The notes under the pieces are model-generated. The model was not told the origin of the DNA and ran no database searches. It worked only from the letters and a program-made list of their open reading frames with translations. The position numbers were made by a program, and so were the translations under genes. From Macrocystis pyrifera (taxonomy: Eukaryota > Sar > Phaeophyceae > Laminariales > Laminariaceae), in NCBI GenBank assembly GCA_031763025.1, contig JASSKH010000039.1, positions 372,001-436,000 of the forward strand: DNA of 64,000 nt, written 5' to 3'. Below, one piece after another: positions 44,215-54,910 of this stretch. Each line of letters starts with the position of its first letter. Positions within the stretch are counted from its first letter, which is position 1.

Positions 44215-45370
44215 ATTCGGGGAAGGGGGCGCAACAGGAAGAGTAGAAGGGAAACCGCGGTAGACGAAAAGTAGTAGGAGGGAGACGGCGGACAGGGTAG
44301 CAAGGCACCAGGCCGACTTGAAAGTGGAACATGTTGTCTGTGCTACTCGTGCAGCCAACTGCTGCAAGCTGGTTCGAGCGTGGTCTTCCCTTTGTTTTCT
44401 TTTTCTTTTTGTTTTTGCGCTCTGATCCTCCCGTGATTTTTTTTTTTTTTTTTTATGATTGCTTTATCTTTCTTTCTGCTTGTCCTTACGAAAGGAGTCG
44501 TGCGGCGTGGGTGGATGATGAGCCTGCTTTGCTTGTTTCGTATTGCCTGACGCATCCTCTCCGGGGGTGGGGGTATAGTTGACGAAATCAGGACGGAGAC
44601 GGCAGACAGGTTAGCAAGGTACAAGACCGACAGAGTAGCAAGGTAGAACCTGGCTATGCTACTCGTACCACAAACTGCTGAGGCTACCTGGAGGGATTTT
44701 TTTTTTCCTGTTATTTCCCCAAAGATTCTGAATTTAGAGAGCATGCCATTTTTCGATTTTAAAATCTGATGACCCAAGTCGTCGGATTTTGGCCACCAAA
44801 AGTCCGACGGCTTGCCTATATGGGTCATCGGATTCTCAAGTCGCAAACTTTCCGGTCGGATTTTGCTTATTTGGACTGCATAAGCAGGGTCATTTCCTTT
44901 TCGAGATCGGAAAATACAAATCTGAAGCTCGAAATCGAACCGCATAGGAAACAGCCTTATTACAAGGTAGAACCTTTCTGTTCTACTCGCACCACAAACT
45001 GCCGCGGCTACCCTGAGGGTTCTCTTCTGTTTTAATCTAATGGTATCGTTTGTTTTGCTTGTTTTTGTACTGCTGTCTCGGACATTGTGGCTTCGAGGGG
45101 CACGACACTTTTTGTTTTGTTTTATTTTCCGACTTGATTTGCGTACTACTGCTGTAGTTTATTTCGATTCTTCTCTCTTCAATAAAATCTGTATGTCGTG
45201 CCTGTCGTATCCTGTATCATGAGCATGGCATTGCCTTGCTGTGTACTCCGCTTACTGCATCGCTACAATATGTAGTATATCGCTGTATCGTAGCTTTGCG
45301 ACCACAGAACTTGTGTCTCCTGGGATTGGAGAACTGGTGTTGCTGGTTGTCCACCATACCTTGTATAGCT
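44215..45370 (+). repeat. Three or more LINE-A 3' UTR fragments in direct order
   Basis: GACGGCGGACAGGGTAGCAA (near 44287), GACGGCAGACAGGTTAGCAA (near 44600) and AAGGTAGAACCT (near 44965), each followed by a CTACTCGYRCC motif, are separated by unrelated inserts. The insert 44705-44945 is an imperfect palindrome (TGACCCAAGTCGTCGGATTT / AGTCCGACGGCTTG...GGGTCATC). The final piece, 45180-45360, corresponds to 40205-40370. Confidence 0.6.
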
Positions 45371-45428
45371 AGCATGTACCTTACAGCTGTGCTCTTGATG
45401 GAGCGAAAGCGACATCAATGGAATGGAC

Positions 45429-45539
45429 TATTAACGGGGGACCATAGTAAACAAGACCTACGGTACACACAAAAACTTGTACGTTTACCTATTTTTACTA
45501 ACAATATTTGGTCCAATTTACCATGGACCCCCGTGATAA
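45429..45539. mobile_element. MITE family A copy
   Basis: ATTAACGGGGGACCATAGTA ... AATTTACCATGGACCCCCGTGATA. Confidence 0.8.
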
Positions 45540-46210
45540 TTCTATGGACGAGTATCCCAGCACCGACACACCCGCACTTTTAGAATTACCTGAAAATTAC
45601 AAGCTGAACAAAAAAAAACTTAATTTTATGTCATCCCAAACCTCGAATTGCGGTACGTGTATATATGTATATGCATACCAGTGTATCATATGAATACGAG
45701 AGTTTATCTTACATCATACCTTTATCATATGTAAACGTACCTGATAGGTACGAGTACTCGTAGCGTCATTCGATCCCACGCACGATGAAGACGCGTGAAA
45801 AATTCGCACGCGAATCTTTTTTTTTTAACAGTTTTGGTCTGCCCCGGATTTGGGAAATCTATATTTCCACGGGATTCAATGACGCGAGAACGGAAAACCG
45901 CGGGAAATCAGACCTTTTCACGGGAACTGTTTGGATGGGAACGGGAAATCAAGATTTCTTCTGGGACTGTTTGGATGGTACCACGGGAACGATAATTGCA
46001 CGGGAACGGGAAAAAAAATATCCCTTTTCCCGTGAAATCCCGCGGGACTTTTCTCGTGTAAGGCCCTGGATATTTCCTATCGAAATTCTACGTTTTTGTC
46101 GAGCCACGTTGTTTCTGTTCGTACTGCGCAAGTTTCCGACCGAACTCTAACCTTAGCTACGAAAAAAGTACCCGGTGATGGGCGCGAAACATGCTGCGCA
46201 GATTTGAGGA
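45540..46210. other. No gene recognised
   Basis: Short imperfect repeats of GGAACTGTTTGGATGG with CGGGAACGGGAAATC lie at 45921-46010. No coding motif was found. Confidence 0.4.
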
Positions 46211-46214
46211 TTTT

Positions 46215-46226
46215 CCGCTGCTGCCG

Positions 46227-46272
<46 letters not shown>

Positions 46273-46283
46273 TGCTGCTGCTG
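46215..46283 (+). repeat. (CTG)n trinucleotide tract
   Basis: CTGCTGCTG units over about 65 nt with single interruptions. It gives poly-Ala or poly-Gln frames on either strand that need not be coding. Confidence 0.9.
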
Positions 46284-46394
46284 GCTTCTTAACGCCAACA
46301 TTTGTAAAATCACGGTGTGTGTGTTTCGACCCCTTCACAGAAACATGTACCTTGCTCTAGCTTTTAGTGATTTGTGGAGGAGTGCAGTCCATAA

Positions 46395-46488
46395 CCCTTT
46401 TATACCTGCAGTCCCGTTTGGGGACAAACCACTCTAATTTCAAGTAATTTGTCCCCAAAACGGGACTGCGGTACTAAAAGGGTTTAAG
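46395..46488. mobile_element. MITE family B copy
   Basis: CCTGCAGTCCCGTTTGGGGA ... ATTTGTCCCCAAAACGGGAC ... GGTACTAAAAGGGTTTAA. This is the cleanest copy of the inner palindrome. Confidence 0.8.
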
Positions 46489-47148
46489 GGCCGTTGTTTT
46501 CGGAGACTCCCCCCCCCCCCCCAGAATTCCCATATATGTGAACAAAAATATTTACTGTACTTGCGCATTAAAAATAATATTTGTAAAACAATTGCCTTAG
46601 ACATGAAGTTCAACATCAGAGGGCTATAAATATCAGGAAAATTAAATTTCACGGTTTTCGGAAATTTCCTAAAAACGTAAAATTCAACCTGTAGGGCAAA
46701 ATATCAGGAAAATTAAATTGCCCAAATTTGGAAGTGTTACATCGTGTCGGGAAAGTTAGATTTCGCCAATATGAGGAAAAAGCTCTTCGATAACAACGCC
46801 CCTAACTGCTGTCGCGTTCTGCTTCTGAATTTTTTGCATCTGTGAGTCGCCTGGACTTCGCGACTACTAACTATTACTAGTCGGTAGGCAGGTGCCGCTA
46901 TGGCCAACCAACTGACTTTTTTAGTCGGCAAGTTTGGCTGTCGAATCCATCAGCGGATGACCAGCCGGCTTTGCCGACCTGGAATCAGGCGAGCGAAAAG
47001 CGAGCCAAGTTAGCCCACTCCCTCCCCGGCAGAGGGGGTCTCACCCAATCGAGGGAAAATATATCCCGCCTCCAACAATCCTTCCTACGATCATGGAAAC
47101 CCATTAGGTCGGATAGTCGCCACCTCCGGGGCGCGAATAATAAAGTAA

Positions 47149-47258
47149 TTATTGCGGGACCATGGTAAGTAGGACCTACGGTACACACAAAAACCTATAT
47201 ATTTCCTATTTTTACAAACAATATTTGGTCCTACATTTACTATGGCCCCCCCGTAATA
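47149..47258. mobile_element. MITE family A copy
   Basis: ATTGCGGGACCATGGTAAGT ... ATTTACTATGGCCCCCCCGTAATA. It lies about 200 bp upstream of the sulfatase exon. Confidence 0.8.
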
Positions 47259-47464
47259 GCCCCGCGAATAACTGCAGGAAGTTGGAGACTTGACCCCTGT
47301 AAAACTCTAAAACTCCCATTTCCGTAACGAGGGCAAAACATTTGCAACTATTTAATAGAGTCAAAAAGTTAGGTACATGTACACTGCAGCTCAAAAGAAG
47401 CCGAATCGCAGCTCAAACACTGCTTCGCGCTATGTACGCGCGTAAACCGCACCACGCTTCACAG

Positions 47465-47679
47465 GCTCTGCTGCGGATGCCGTTGAAGGCGGCGGGCTGG
47501 GGGGGTTGGGGCGGAGCGGGCCTTCTGTCTCGGCCGAGGGGGCGGCGGGCAGCGACAGAAAGCCGAACGTCTTCTTCTTGTTTATCGATGACATGGGGTA
47601 CGGGGATATCGGGTACCAGTCCACGGATCTGTCTCGGATGACGCCGAACCTGGACGCCTTGATGTCGGGAGGTAGAAAG
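47465..47679 (+). CDS. Sulfatase N-terminal exon (partial)
   Basis: An open stretch bounded by a plausible acceptor (CTTCACAG) and a donor (AAG/GTACGG). It encodes a Gly-rich lead of about 25 residues and then RKPNVFFLFIDDMGYGDIGY...TPNLDALMSGG. This is the hallmark N-terminus of type I sulfatases: P-N-(hydrophobic)4-D-D-x-G-x-G-D. The Asp pair is the calcium/magnesium-binding site, and TPNLD is conserved a short distance after. Sulfatases hydrolyse sulfate esters, in algae often on cell-wall polysaccharides, in the secretory route or outside the cell. The catalytic C-x-P-S-R exon was not found in the window, so the rest lies beyond 64 kb, or this exon is a leftover. A possible upstream exon lies at 30067-30836. 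Confidence 0.65.
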
Positions 47680-47689
47680 GTACGGTTTG

Positions 47690-47870
47690 GTGACTTTTTA
47701 TGGCATGGTACATGTTGTCGCGATGTCAGATGGTATGGATATTGTATGACATTGTGGGATACAATGTATGGTATGGTACAGCAGCCGTTTTTATGCAACT
47801 CTTGTGATCGCATTGTCCACGTCAATAGTATGGTATGGTGTGGTGTCGTATGGTACCCTATGTGTTGATA
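47690..47870 (+). repeat. GTATGG-rich low-complexity sequence
   Basis: GGTATGGTAC-type motifs recur about every 8-15 bp, directly after the sulfatase exon donor. A similar stretch lies at 17770-17950. Confidence 0.6.
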
Positions 47871-47889
47871 AATCCTGCATTTTTTTCAT

Positions 47890-47985
47890 GGCGCAATCTG
47901 AGCTTGGGTCAGCGGCGCGATGAAACCGTCATCCTTTTTTTTTCGGCCGGTTGCGCCGGGGTTCGAATCTCGGCTACAACAGCAG
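47890..47985 (+). other. Possible tRNA-like SINE head
   Basis: GGTTGCGCCGGGGTTCGAATCTCGGC gives a good T-arm with a B box, about 60 nt after AGCTTGGGTCAGCGG, a weak A box. The acceptor stem does not close, so it is not a functional tRNA gene. Confidence 0.3.
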
Positions 47986-48053
47986 TAATGTATTTTAGTT
48001 CGCAGGGGACTTTTCACTATGTCCGGGCCTTTTTTTAGGGCTCTTCACGGGTC

Positions 48054-48240
48054 ATGGCCCCAACCCGCGGGTCGGGTCAGGACAGTTTCGATATATCACG
48101 GGCCGGGTCAGGTCGGGTCGAGTCGGGTCGGGTCAGGAGGTTTTCAAATAACCACGGATCGGGTCCAGTTTCCGTTGTACCCGAACCGACCCGACCCGAC
48201 CCGACCCGACCTGACCCGCGAGATCTGACCCGACTCGTGA
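48054..48240. repeat. Inverted GGGTC / GACCC pentamer arrays
   Basis: Many GGGTC(G) units on the left (48065-48135) face GACCCGACCCGACCC on the right (48185-48238), separated by about 45 nt. The transcript would form a long hairpin. Confidence 0.75.
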
Positions 48241-48379
48241 ACAACCCCGAGTCTTCTCCTGGGTCTTCTTTGCGTCGTCGAAATGAGTGGGAATCAGGGT
48301 TCGATATCGTAATATATCGTATCGAACGTTTGTTGCCGTTCACATACACCCCCCTGGCGTCCCCCGTGTTTTTTATGCA

Positions 48380-48890
48380 GATACCGAACGTAAGCTTAGA
48401 TGTATCAGATATCGAAACCGTATTGATTTGTGTTTTTTTTTTTCGTTTTTCGGTATCGTATCGATTAGTTTCTTTTGATTGTCGGTATTAAATCGAATAG
48501 CTTTTTTTTCAAATTATCGGTGTCGTATCGAATATTTTTTTTGTTATTATCGGTATTACATCGATTAGTTTTTTTTCTCCATGATCGATGTCGAATCGAT
48601 TATATTATTATTTACGGGGGTCCATAGTTAGTAGGACCTATGGTACACACAAAGACCTATATATTTACGTATTTTTACTGACAAAATTTGGTCCCATTAA
48701 CTATGGACCCCCGTAATAGTTTCTTTCGATCATCAAAAACAGTGTCGTGCCGACTACAGCAGTAGTTTCTTTTCGTTACCGGTATCGCATCGACTACTGC
48801 TGTACCTGGTAGTTCCTTTCGATTGTCAGTATCGTATCGGTTAGTTCTCTTTCGGCTCATCGGTATCGTATCGATTAGTTTCTTTTTTTC
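48380..48890 (+). repeat. Array of about 33 bp with GTATCGTATCGATTAGTTTC, split by a MITE
   Basis: Units GTATCGTATCGATTAG...TTTTTT run from about 48450 to 48605 and from about 48775 to 48890. A family A MITE (48609-48718) separates them. Confidence 0.7.
48609..48718. mobile_element. MITE family A copy
   Basis: TATTTACGGGGGTCCATAGT ... ATTAACTATGGACCCCCGTAATA, inserted in the 33-bp array. Confidence 0.85.
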
Positions 48891-49020
48891 ATCCGGGATT
48901 GTATCGCAATCGATTCCGATATCGAGATCCAACACACAAACAGTCACTGGGAAATGCTGAATGAACCCTCTGCGCGATGAAAATGAACATGCGTACCGGG
49001 TATGATGATATGGCTTAACG

Positions 49021-50700
49021 GGGGGGGGGGGGGGGGGGCGTACTCATTTGTTGCTTGCCTTAGTCATTTGACCATTGACCACGCATCCCTTTCGAGACGG
49101 AACACCGTTCCTACTCCTAATAGAGACACCTCCAACAATCGGGCGCTCATGACGTTGTTTCCATATATTACATAGAAATGTTTTGCTAATCTTATCCCCT
49201 TCCTGTTTGGCCTCCTGTGGCCACCATCTATCTCCTAGGATAGCGATCGTTTTCTCGCTGCTGTTCAGTGTGTCAAACTCCTCCGTGTTACATTCGTCTA
49301 TTTTCCTCACCTCCTCTTCTAACACATCCCGTTCCTCCTTGTATATTTCACATTCTCCTACTATGTGAGTTCTACTCTCTATTGCTTTGCCACACGGGCA
49401 CATCTGTGCGTCCTCTTCCCGGCTACTGGTGTACCTCTTTCTTCTTTCTGGCAGGTCCAGGTCCCCTACACGAAAGCGCAGTTTCAGCGTTTTCGCGAAG
49501 TCCATTGGGCCATGCAAATACGTTTTCATTCCTATTCCTTCCCTCAATCCCCCGTATATCTCTTAAGTGTTTTTTCCGATTCCACCTTGTTTCTTAGCGC
49601 TAGCCTTTCCCTTCTTTCTATCCTTTCTTCTACTTCTGCCTTGTACCTCCTAAACTTCCCGGCGGACATCATGTCTACTTGGTTTCCCCCTAGATCCTTC
49701 CATACTTTCTCAACTACGCCATCCCACCTTATTCCAGCTCGTCCTTTTGATACTTTCTCCCATACAACTCTATCAACTATGGCTGGCAACCTCTTTTTTG
49801 GGATGTTCCTTACTTTATATTGCCACTTCAACTTTCTCATGTCTCTATTTGTCTTGAGTGGGCGCATTCCCATTCCTGTATTACTAGTCGTACTTGAGCA
49901 TCTTCGGATTTTTTTAGCTGCTGTCATTTGTACTGTTTCCAACTGTTTTACGAGTTTCGCGTTCCCTTCCCATACTTCTCCTGCATATTCTGGCTTTGGT
50001 ATTATCACATTCATCAAGATACATCTCCTAATCCTAGTGTCAAGGTTCGGGTCTGTTAGGATCGCATCCATCTTGCCTACTTGTGCCTTACCCTTTCCTA
50101 TTACTTTTGCTATATGTGTATCCCAAGAGCAGTCTTTTGAGATCTCTACGCCAAGGTATGTATACTGGTCTACGATTGGCAATGCATCTTCTCCCCACTT
50201 CCAACTGAAATTCACCGGGTTTACCTTATCTTCGTTGCAAACAACTACTGCGCATTTCTTGACGTTCGCCGTCACCCTCCATTTCCTAGTGTATTCTAGC
50301 GCCTTCTCTATTTGTTTCTGCAATCCTTCGGGTGTTTCTGTTATCCCCACAAAGTCATCCGCAAACATCAATCCCGACACCGTATCTTCCCCTACCGTGA
50401 CTCCCTGCCTTGCTCCCTCGACTGCTACTATCAGGTCGTTAATATATATCTTGAATAAGTTAGGTGACAACGTACATCCCTGTGCAACACCTTGTAAAAT
50501 ATCAACGTACTTCGATATTTCCCCGTCCATCATCACGGCACTTCTCGCACATTCCGTCATATTTTTCATCATTCTCCACATCTTTCCTCTGATTCCTATT
50601 TCCCACAGTTTTTTCCACAATCCATTTCTCCATGCTGTGTCGTAGGCTTTCTGCACATCTAGAAAGAAACAGTACGTTGTTAGTCCCGCGTCTTTCCTAC
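49021..50700 (-). mobile_element. LINE-B, 5' truncated, with poly(C) 3' tail
   Basis: On the minus strand the element opens inside the RT at about 50700, where the flank is itself a C run. It codes through to the stop at 49044 and ends CAACAAATGAGTACGCC followed by about 18 C (49021-49038 on the plus strand as G). Short poly(C)-tailed copies of its 3' end lie at 62283-63590. Confidence 0.8.
49044..50656 (-). pseudogene. LINE-B reverse transcriptase with C-terminal zinc knuckle
   Basis: The reading frame is open from before 50656. It starts with FFLDVQKAYDTAWRNGLW (first RT catalytic Asp), GVAQGCTLSPNLFKIYI, and GLMFADDFVGI (FADD catalytic pair). KCAVVVC and YTYLGVEISKD cover the thumb. After about 370 codons a one-base slip in a G run near 49547 shifts the frame. 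The second part (49547-49044) contains MCPCGKAIESRTHIVGECEIY, a CxC...H...C zinc knuckle, and runs to the end of the element. The order RT then CCHC knuckle is usual for non-LTR retrotransposons of the Jockey/I/CR1-like type. The endonuclease and the first RT motifs are lost by 5' truncation. One slip is the only visible lesion within the remaining part, so the copy is fairly young. Confidence 0.8.
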
Positions 50701-50754
50701 CTTGAATAACGGGGGGGGGGAAGAAGTCACGTGCTACGATAACTTACTCATAGG

Positions 50755-51691
50755 CAGTGTTGGGCAACGGAACCGTTTTTTTTTTTTCGGTTTTTCAACC
50801 GGTTCTTGGGAGCGGTTTTTGGGACCGGTTCCACACCGGTTATTCGGTTATTTCAAAATAACCGGCCGGGCATAACCGGCTCGGTTATTTCCGGTCGGTT
50901 GTTACGTCCCCTATCCCCTACCCCCATATGCCGCCTCTGTATCTGTATGGAAACTCCTACATTTTATTTTAGCACATGCACAGCCCACAGCCCGCACTAA
51001 TATATGAGTCAATGAACCCAACACGAGCATGCTGCAGTGCGCTCTCCTGTGCATTGTTTTCTCCTTTGTACCGCGTCAAGTTCGACGATGATTTCATTTT
51101 TCTTCCTCGGAGAAGAACTTAAACCTCGAGCAATTACCTTCCTCGTCCATTTTGTATTGGGAACAACAAGCAGACTCCGCTTATTGCCGTCCTGCTACAT
51201 GCGTTTTTTTTAGCCATTGATGCTCCCGCCTGCTCGCCTGCTATTATTTACGGGGGTCCATAGATAATAGGGCCTATAGTATACATAAAAACCTATATAT
51301 TTACCTATTTTTACTATTAATATTAGCTGTACTCCAATGTGACCAATGACTCGTGCCGAACGGCAGAACAACCTATGTCCCGTTTTCACATGTGGTTTGT
51401 GTTGTGCGCCTTGCAATGCTTGCAATTCCGTTTTATGGTATGTGCCGATGTGCCGGCCGACCCGCACTCGAACATTACTTTTTTTTTTTTTCCCCGTAAG
51501 GGTGCGAAATTGGCGCAAAAAATCCATTTATGTGAAATAAGCGACCGAATAACCGACCGGAAAAGCCCGCGGTTTCGGTTTCGGTTTCGGTTTCGGTTAT
51601 TTGGTGTCAAATTCCCGATAACCGAAGACATTCTTCGGCCGGTTATCCAACAACCGACCGAACCCAAAATGGGCTTCGGTGCCCAACACTG
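50755..51691. mobile_element. hAT-like non-autonomous element
   Basis: It begins CAGTGTTGGGCAACGGAACC and ends GGTTCGG-type sequence ... TGCCCAACACTG, a classical hAT-type TIR (CAGTGTTGGGC). The flanks CTCATAGG and CTCATATA agree at six of eight positions, consistent with a decayed 8-bp duplication. Both subterminal regions are full of AACCGG and CGGTTATT motifs in inverted order. A half copy of MITE A sits at about 51245-51325. No transposase is present. Confidence 0.65.
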
Positions 51692-52038
51692 CTCATATAG
51701 GGGCAACGACAGTTTTTCGGACTAAAACAAGCTGGCTGCCGAGGCCCGCTCCTGAACCGAGGACGTCTACCCAAAATACTCTACACGCAGGGTTGGAACA
51801 AGGTTTGTGTACCACTGTGTCCCTGAATATAGTGATCTTTTGTGATGAATATTAGTTTATAAATGGTGCCTATATTTCGGGGCAGAGTGGTGTGAGTTAC
51901 CTGCTGTTCGTTGCCTGCCTACTGCTGCTGCAATAGTAAGCCATCGGGCTGCGGTGTCAATTTTTGGGCAATAACCGGAAATGGGAATACCCGGTCGGTC
52001 TAAAGTCGAAAACGGATACACGCTGGAACCTTTTATTT

Positions 52039-52258
52039 TTATCGGGGGACCATAGTGAATAGGACCTACTGTACGTACAAAAACTTATATATAAACCTAT
52101 TTTTACTATTACTGGGGTCCATAGTTAATAGCACCTATGGTATACATAAAAACCTACCAGCATATATTTACCTATTTTTACTAACAAAATTTGGTCCTAT
52201 TAACTATGGTCTCCCGTAATAGCAATATTTGGTCCTATTTACTATGGTCCCTCGTAAT
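52039..52258. mobile_element. MITE family A nested inside MITE family A
   Basis: The outer copy (52041-52105 and 52232-52258) is interrupted after CTATTTTTACTA by a complete inner copy. The inner copy begins TTACTGGGGTCCATAG and ends TGGTCTCCCGTAA, and is followed by TA and the rest of the outer copy (GCAATATTTGG). This proves a TA duplication and places the element ends at TTAC/GTAA. Confidence 0.85.
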
Positions 52259-52261
52259 AAT

Positions 52262-52450
52262 AGGGCCATAGTCCCGTTCTGGTGACTTATGTTACAGGGG
52301 GGCCATAGTAAATGGGACCAAATACTGTTAGTGAAAATAGGGAAATATGTAGGTTTTTGAGTGCACCGTAGGTCCTATTTTATATGGCCCCCCGTACTGC
52401 TTAGAACTTGAGTGGATTGTCGCCAAAACAGGACTGCAGTTCTGAGGCTA
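52262..52450. mobile_element. MITE family B copy split by family A
   Basis: Left half CATAGTCCCGTTCTGGTGAC, right half GATTGTCGCCAAAACAGGACTGCAG. The family A copy sits at 52293-52397 between them. Confidence 0.65.
52293..52397. mobile_element. MITE family A copy inside family B
   Basis: TTACAGGGGGGCCATAGTAA ... CCTATTTTATATGGCCCCCCGTA. Confidence 0.8.
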
Positions 52451-52601
52451 ATAACGCACCCCGCGAGCCACACGATTGGCCAAAAACAAAGCGAGCACGT
52501 TTTTTCAGGCAACAATAGCCCGGGTATACCTACCTGTAAATGACTGTCAGTTGCTATGGATGGCTTTCAACCGTTTTTGGTTGTAGGCTTGCTTAATTAT
52601 T

Positions 52602-52694
52602 ATTACGGGGAACCATAGTAATTGGGACCAAATTTTGTTAGTAAAAGTAGGTAAATATATAGGTTTTTGTGTGTAACGTAGGTGCTATTTACCA
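52602..52694. mobile_element. MITE family A copy, right end replaced
   Basis: TATTACGGGGAACCATAGTA ... GTGCTATTTACCAT, cut where SINE-1 sequence starts. Confidence 0.75.
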
Positions 52695-53164
52695 TCACTT
52701 GTACTTTCCAGCCCACTCGTAGGAGGTTTTACCCTCGACGACCTTCTGGACAAGCCGTGGTCACAGGTGTCGTCCCTTCTCCCCCCCGGTACGTGCCTTT
52801 AGTTTTCGCGCTATTTTTTTATTTTTTTATTTTTTTATTTTTTATCACTTTTACTTTCCAGCCCACTCGTAGGAGGTTTTACCCTCGACGATCTTCTGGA
52901 CAAGCCGTGGCCACAGGTATCGTCCCTTCTCCCCCACGGTACGTGCCTTTATTTTTTTTGTCGCGCATAGGGTTCAGCATTCCCCCACTGCTCGTCGATT
53001 TTCATCGAATGTACAGCTAGCTCACGCTCTCGCGCTTTCCGCTTATCAATTTTTTTATGCAAGAAAAAGTCCCTACGTACGAGCATGCACTCGGTGAGAT
53101 TTGAACCCACGAAATTGATCTTGATAGGCACGCGGGCCACCTGCCAAGCCACGGGGGACGCCGG
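52695..53164 (-). mobile_element. SINE-1 copy with a second 3' unit
   Basis: On the minus strand there is a complete SINE (53164-52845) with the head GGCGTCCCCCGTGGCTTGGC and B box GTGGGTTCAAATCTCACC. Its tail is (ATAAAAAA)n, followed by another 120 bp of SINE 3' sequence (52811-52695). It may be a dimeric copy or an insertion into a tail. Confidence 0.75.
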
Positions 53165-53353
53165 CTATGTATGGCCCTCCGTAAATATAACCACTGCTGC
53201 TTGCAAGTGAAGTATTTCATATCAATAGTAGTGTGCCTCTCTGTTGTTGCTCCGTTCTATTCCTAGACCTCCTTTAACTTTCGCCATCATATTTCAATGC
53301 CGTCAACCGTTGGGCGTACCTCCGCACGTTGTTGTTGTTGTGTTTGTTTTCTT

Positions 53354-53427
53354 TAAAACCGCAGCAGTCCAGTTTTGGGGACAAACTACCTGAAATTAAA
53401 CGGGACTGCGGCTCTCGAAGGGTTACT
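53354..53427. mobile_element. MITE family B copy
   Basis: ACCGCAGCAGTCCAGTTTTG ... AAATTAAACGGGACTGCGGC ... GAAGGGTTA. Confidence 0.75.
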
Positions 53428-54135
53428 AAACCGTTCTTTCTTTCTACCCGTTGACACATCCATTGTTGACACCAATGATGTCGGATTACGGCCGGAAAAG
53501 TTAATTCTTACGCGTTTTACGGCAAAATGAGAAAATTGCGTACTTACGTGTAATTACGGCAAAAGCAGGGGACGTTTAAGAAACATCCCCGCTAGGATCA
53601 GAACGCACGTCCAAAATTGTGCAGAACTTTATTTTATATGTTTGTTCGCAATTTATGTGAATTTATAACCTATTATTTAGGTTCGTGCTGTAGCGCCGTG
53701 GCACTGCTGCTGTAAGCTGTAAGCCTCCGTCAGTCCGTCAGCATGACACCAACAACGGAGGCCACCCTGATTGTGGCTTGTAGTTTGTAGTCGTGAGTCG
53801 TGAATAACATAGGTTGAATTTATCCGTAGGTCGTGAGTCGTGAATAACATAGCAGGTCGCAGGGTCACAGCGCAAGCTCAGAGTCCAAATGCGGCTGCTG
53901 GGAAGGAAAAAGGCGGGGGTTTCCTAGAGATTTTTACGATTTTTGTTTATAGGGGACTGGGGGCGTAGCGTAATTTCGCCGGCCCAGTCCTATTACGTAC
54001 CGCCAAAACGGCTCGCCGTAAGGACGCAATGCCGTAATCCGACATCATTGGTTGACACAGGTGCACTGCCCTGCTGCTGTTAGGCCAAGTAGAAATACAC
54101 GACACGCTTGACACCAGAACTCCGCTCCTAACTCT

Positions 54136-54241
54136 TACGGGGGGCCATAGTTAACAGGACCTACGGTACGCACAAAAACCTGTATATTTTACTCTTTTTG
54201 CTAACTATATTTGGCCCTATTTACTATGGACCCCCGTTATT
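54136..54241. mobile_element. MITE family A copy
   Basis: CTTACGGGGGGCCATAGTTA ... CTATTTACTATGGACCCCCGTTA. Confidence 0.8.
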
Positions 54242-54589
54242 TTAATAGCCTCGCTTGGTCTCCCGATGCCAAACAGACCGGATCTCACCAGGACCCCTCT
54301 CTCCAGATTGAACCTGGATGCGTCGAAAAACACTATTATCAGGCAGCAAGTAAGTGTATTGTCTGTAGGTAAATCTGTAAATCTCCCTCCGAAACCGGAT
54401 GCGGCGTGCTGTTGGTTGTTGGTCAGTCGATAGCATGGCGGCTCGTATGGTGATTTTCGCTTTTGCTCACGGGCTCGACCCGTTTTTTGTTCGAAATGGA
54501 CCGTCTGTACGTACCCGTTTCTGCTTCCTGCTGCCTTTCCTTTTTTTCTCGAAGTCAGTTTTCTTTTGGTGCTCCATAGAGCGCATGGT

Positions 54590-54910
54590 CCCCGGTGGCT
54601 TGGTAGGTGGTCCGCGAGCCTATCAAGATCAATTTCGTGAGTTTGAGTCTCACCGAGTGCATGCTCGTAGGGACTTTTTCTTGCATAAAATTGATTAGCG
54701 GAAAGCGCGAGAGCGTGAGCTAGCTGTACATTCGATGAAAATCGACGAGCAGTGGGAATGCTGAACCTTATGCGCGATAAAAAAACTAAAGGCACGTGCC
54801 GGGGGGGAGAAGGGACGACACCTGTGACCACACCTGTGACCACGGCTTGTCCAGAAGATCGTCGAAGGTAAAATCTCCTACGAGTGGGCTGGAAAGTAAA
54901 AGTGGTGATG

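Larger units (their letters stand above)
30837..47464 (+). other. Candidate 16.6-kb intron filled with transposons
   Basis: The stretch starts GTGTGTGCGTG and ends CGCTTCACAG, consensus-like GT and AG ends. Joining 30836 to 47465 keeps the reading frame, since a single G completes a GGC codon. Everything recognisable between is repeat: SINE-1, MITE families A and B, LINE-A copies and satellites. This is a hypothesis, not a demonstrated intron. Confidence 0.35.

Noticed and set aside
46153..46338. Poly-Ala or poly-Gln ORF
   Set aside because: It is produced entirely by the CTG tract at 46215-46283, with no conserved flanking sequence.
48054..48240. Telomere-like repeat
   Set aside because: GGGTC pentamers are not a known telomere repeat. 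They are short, face each other, and lie inside the contig.
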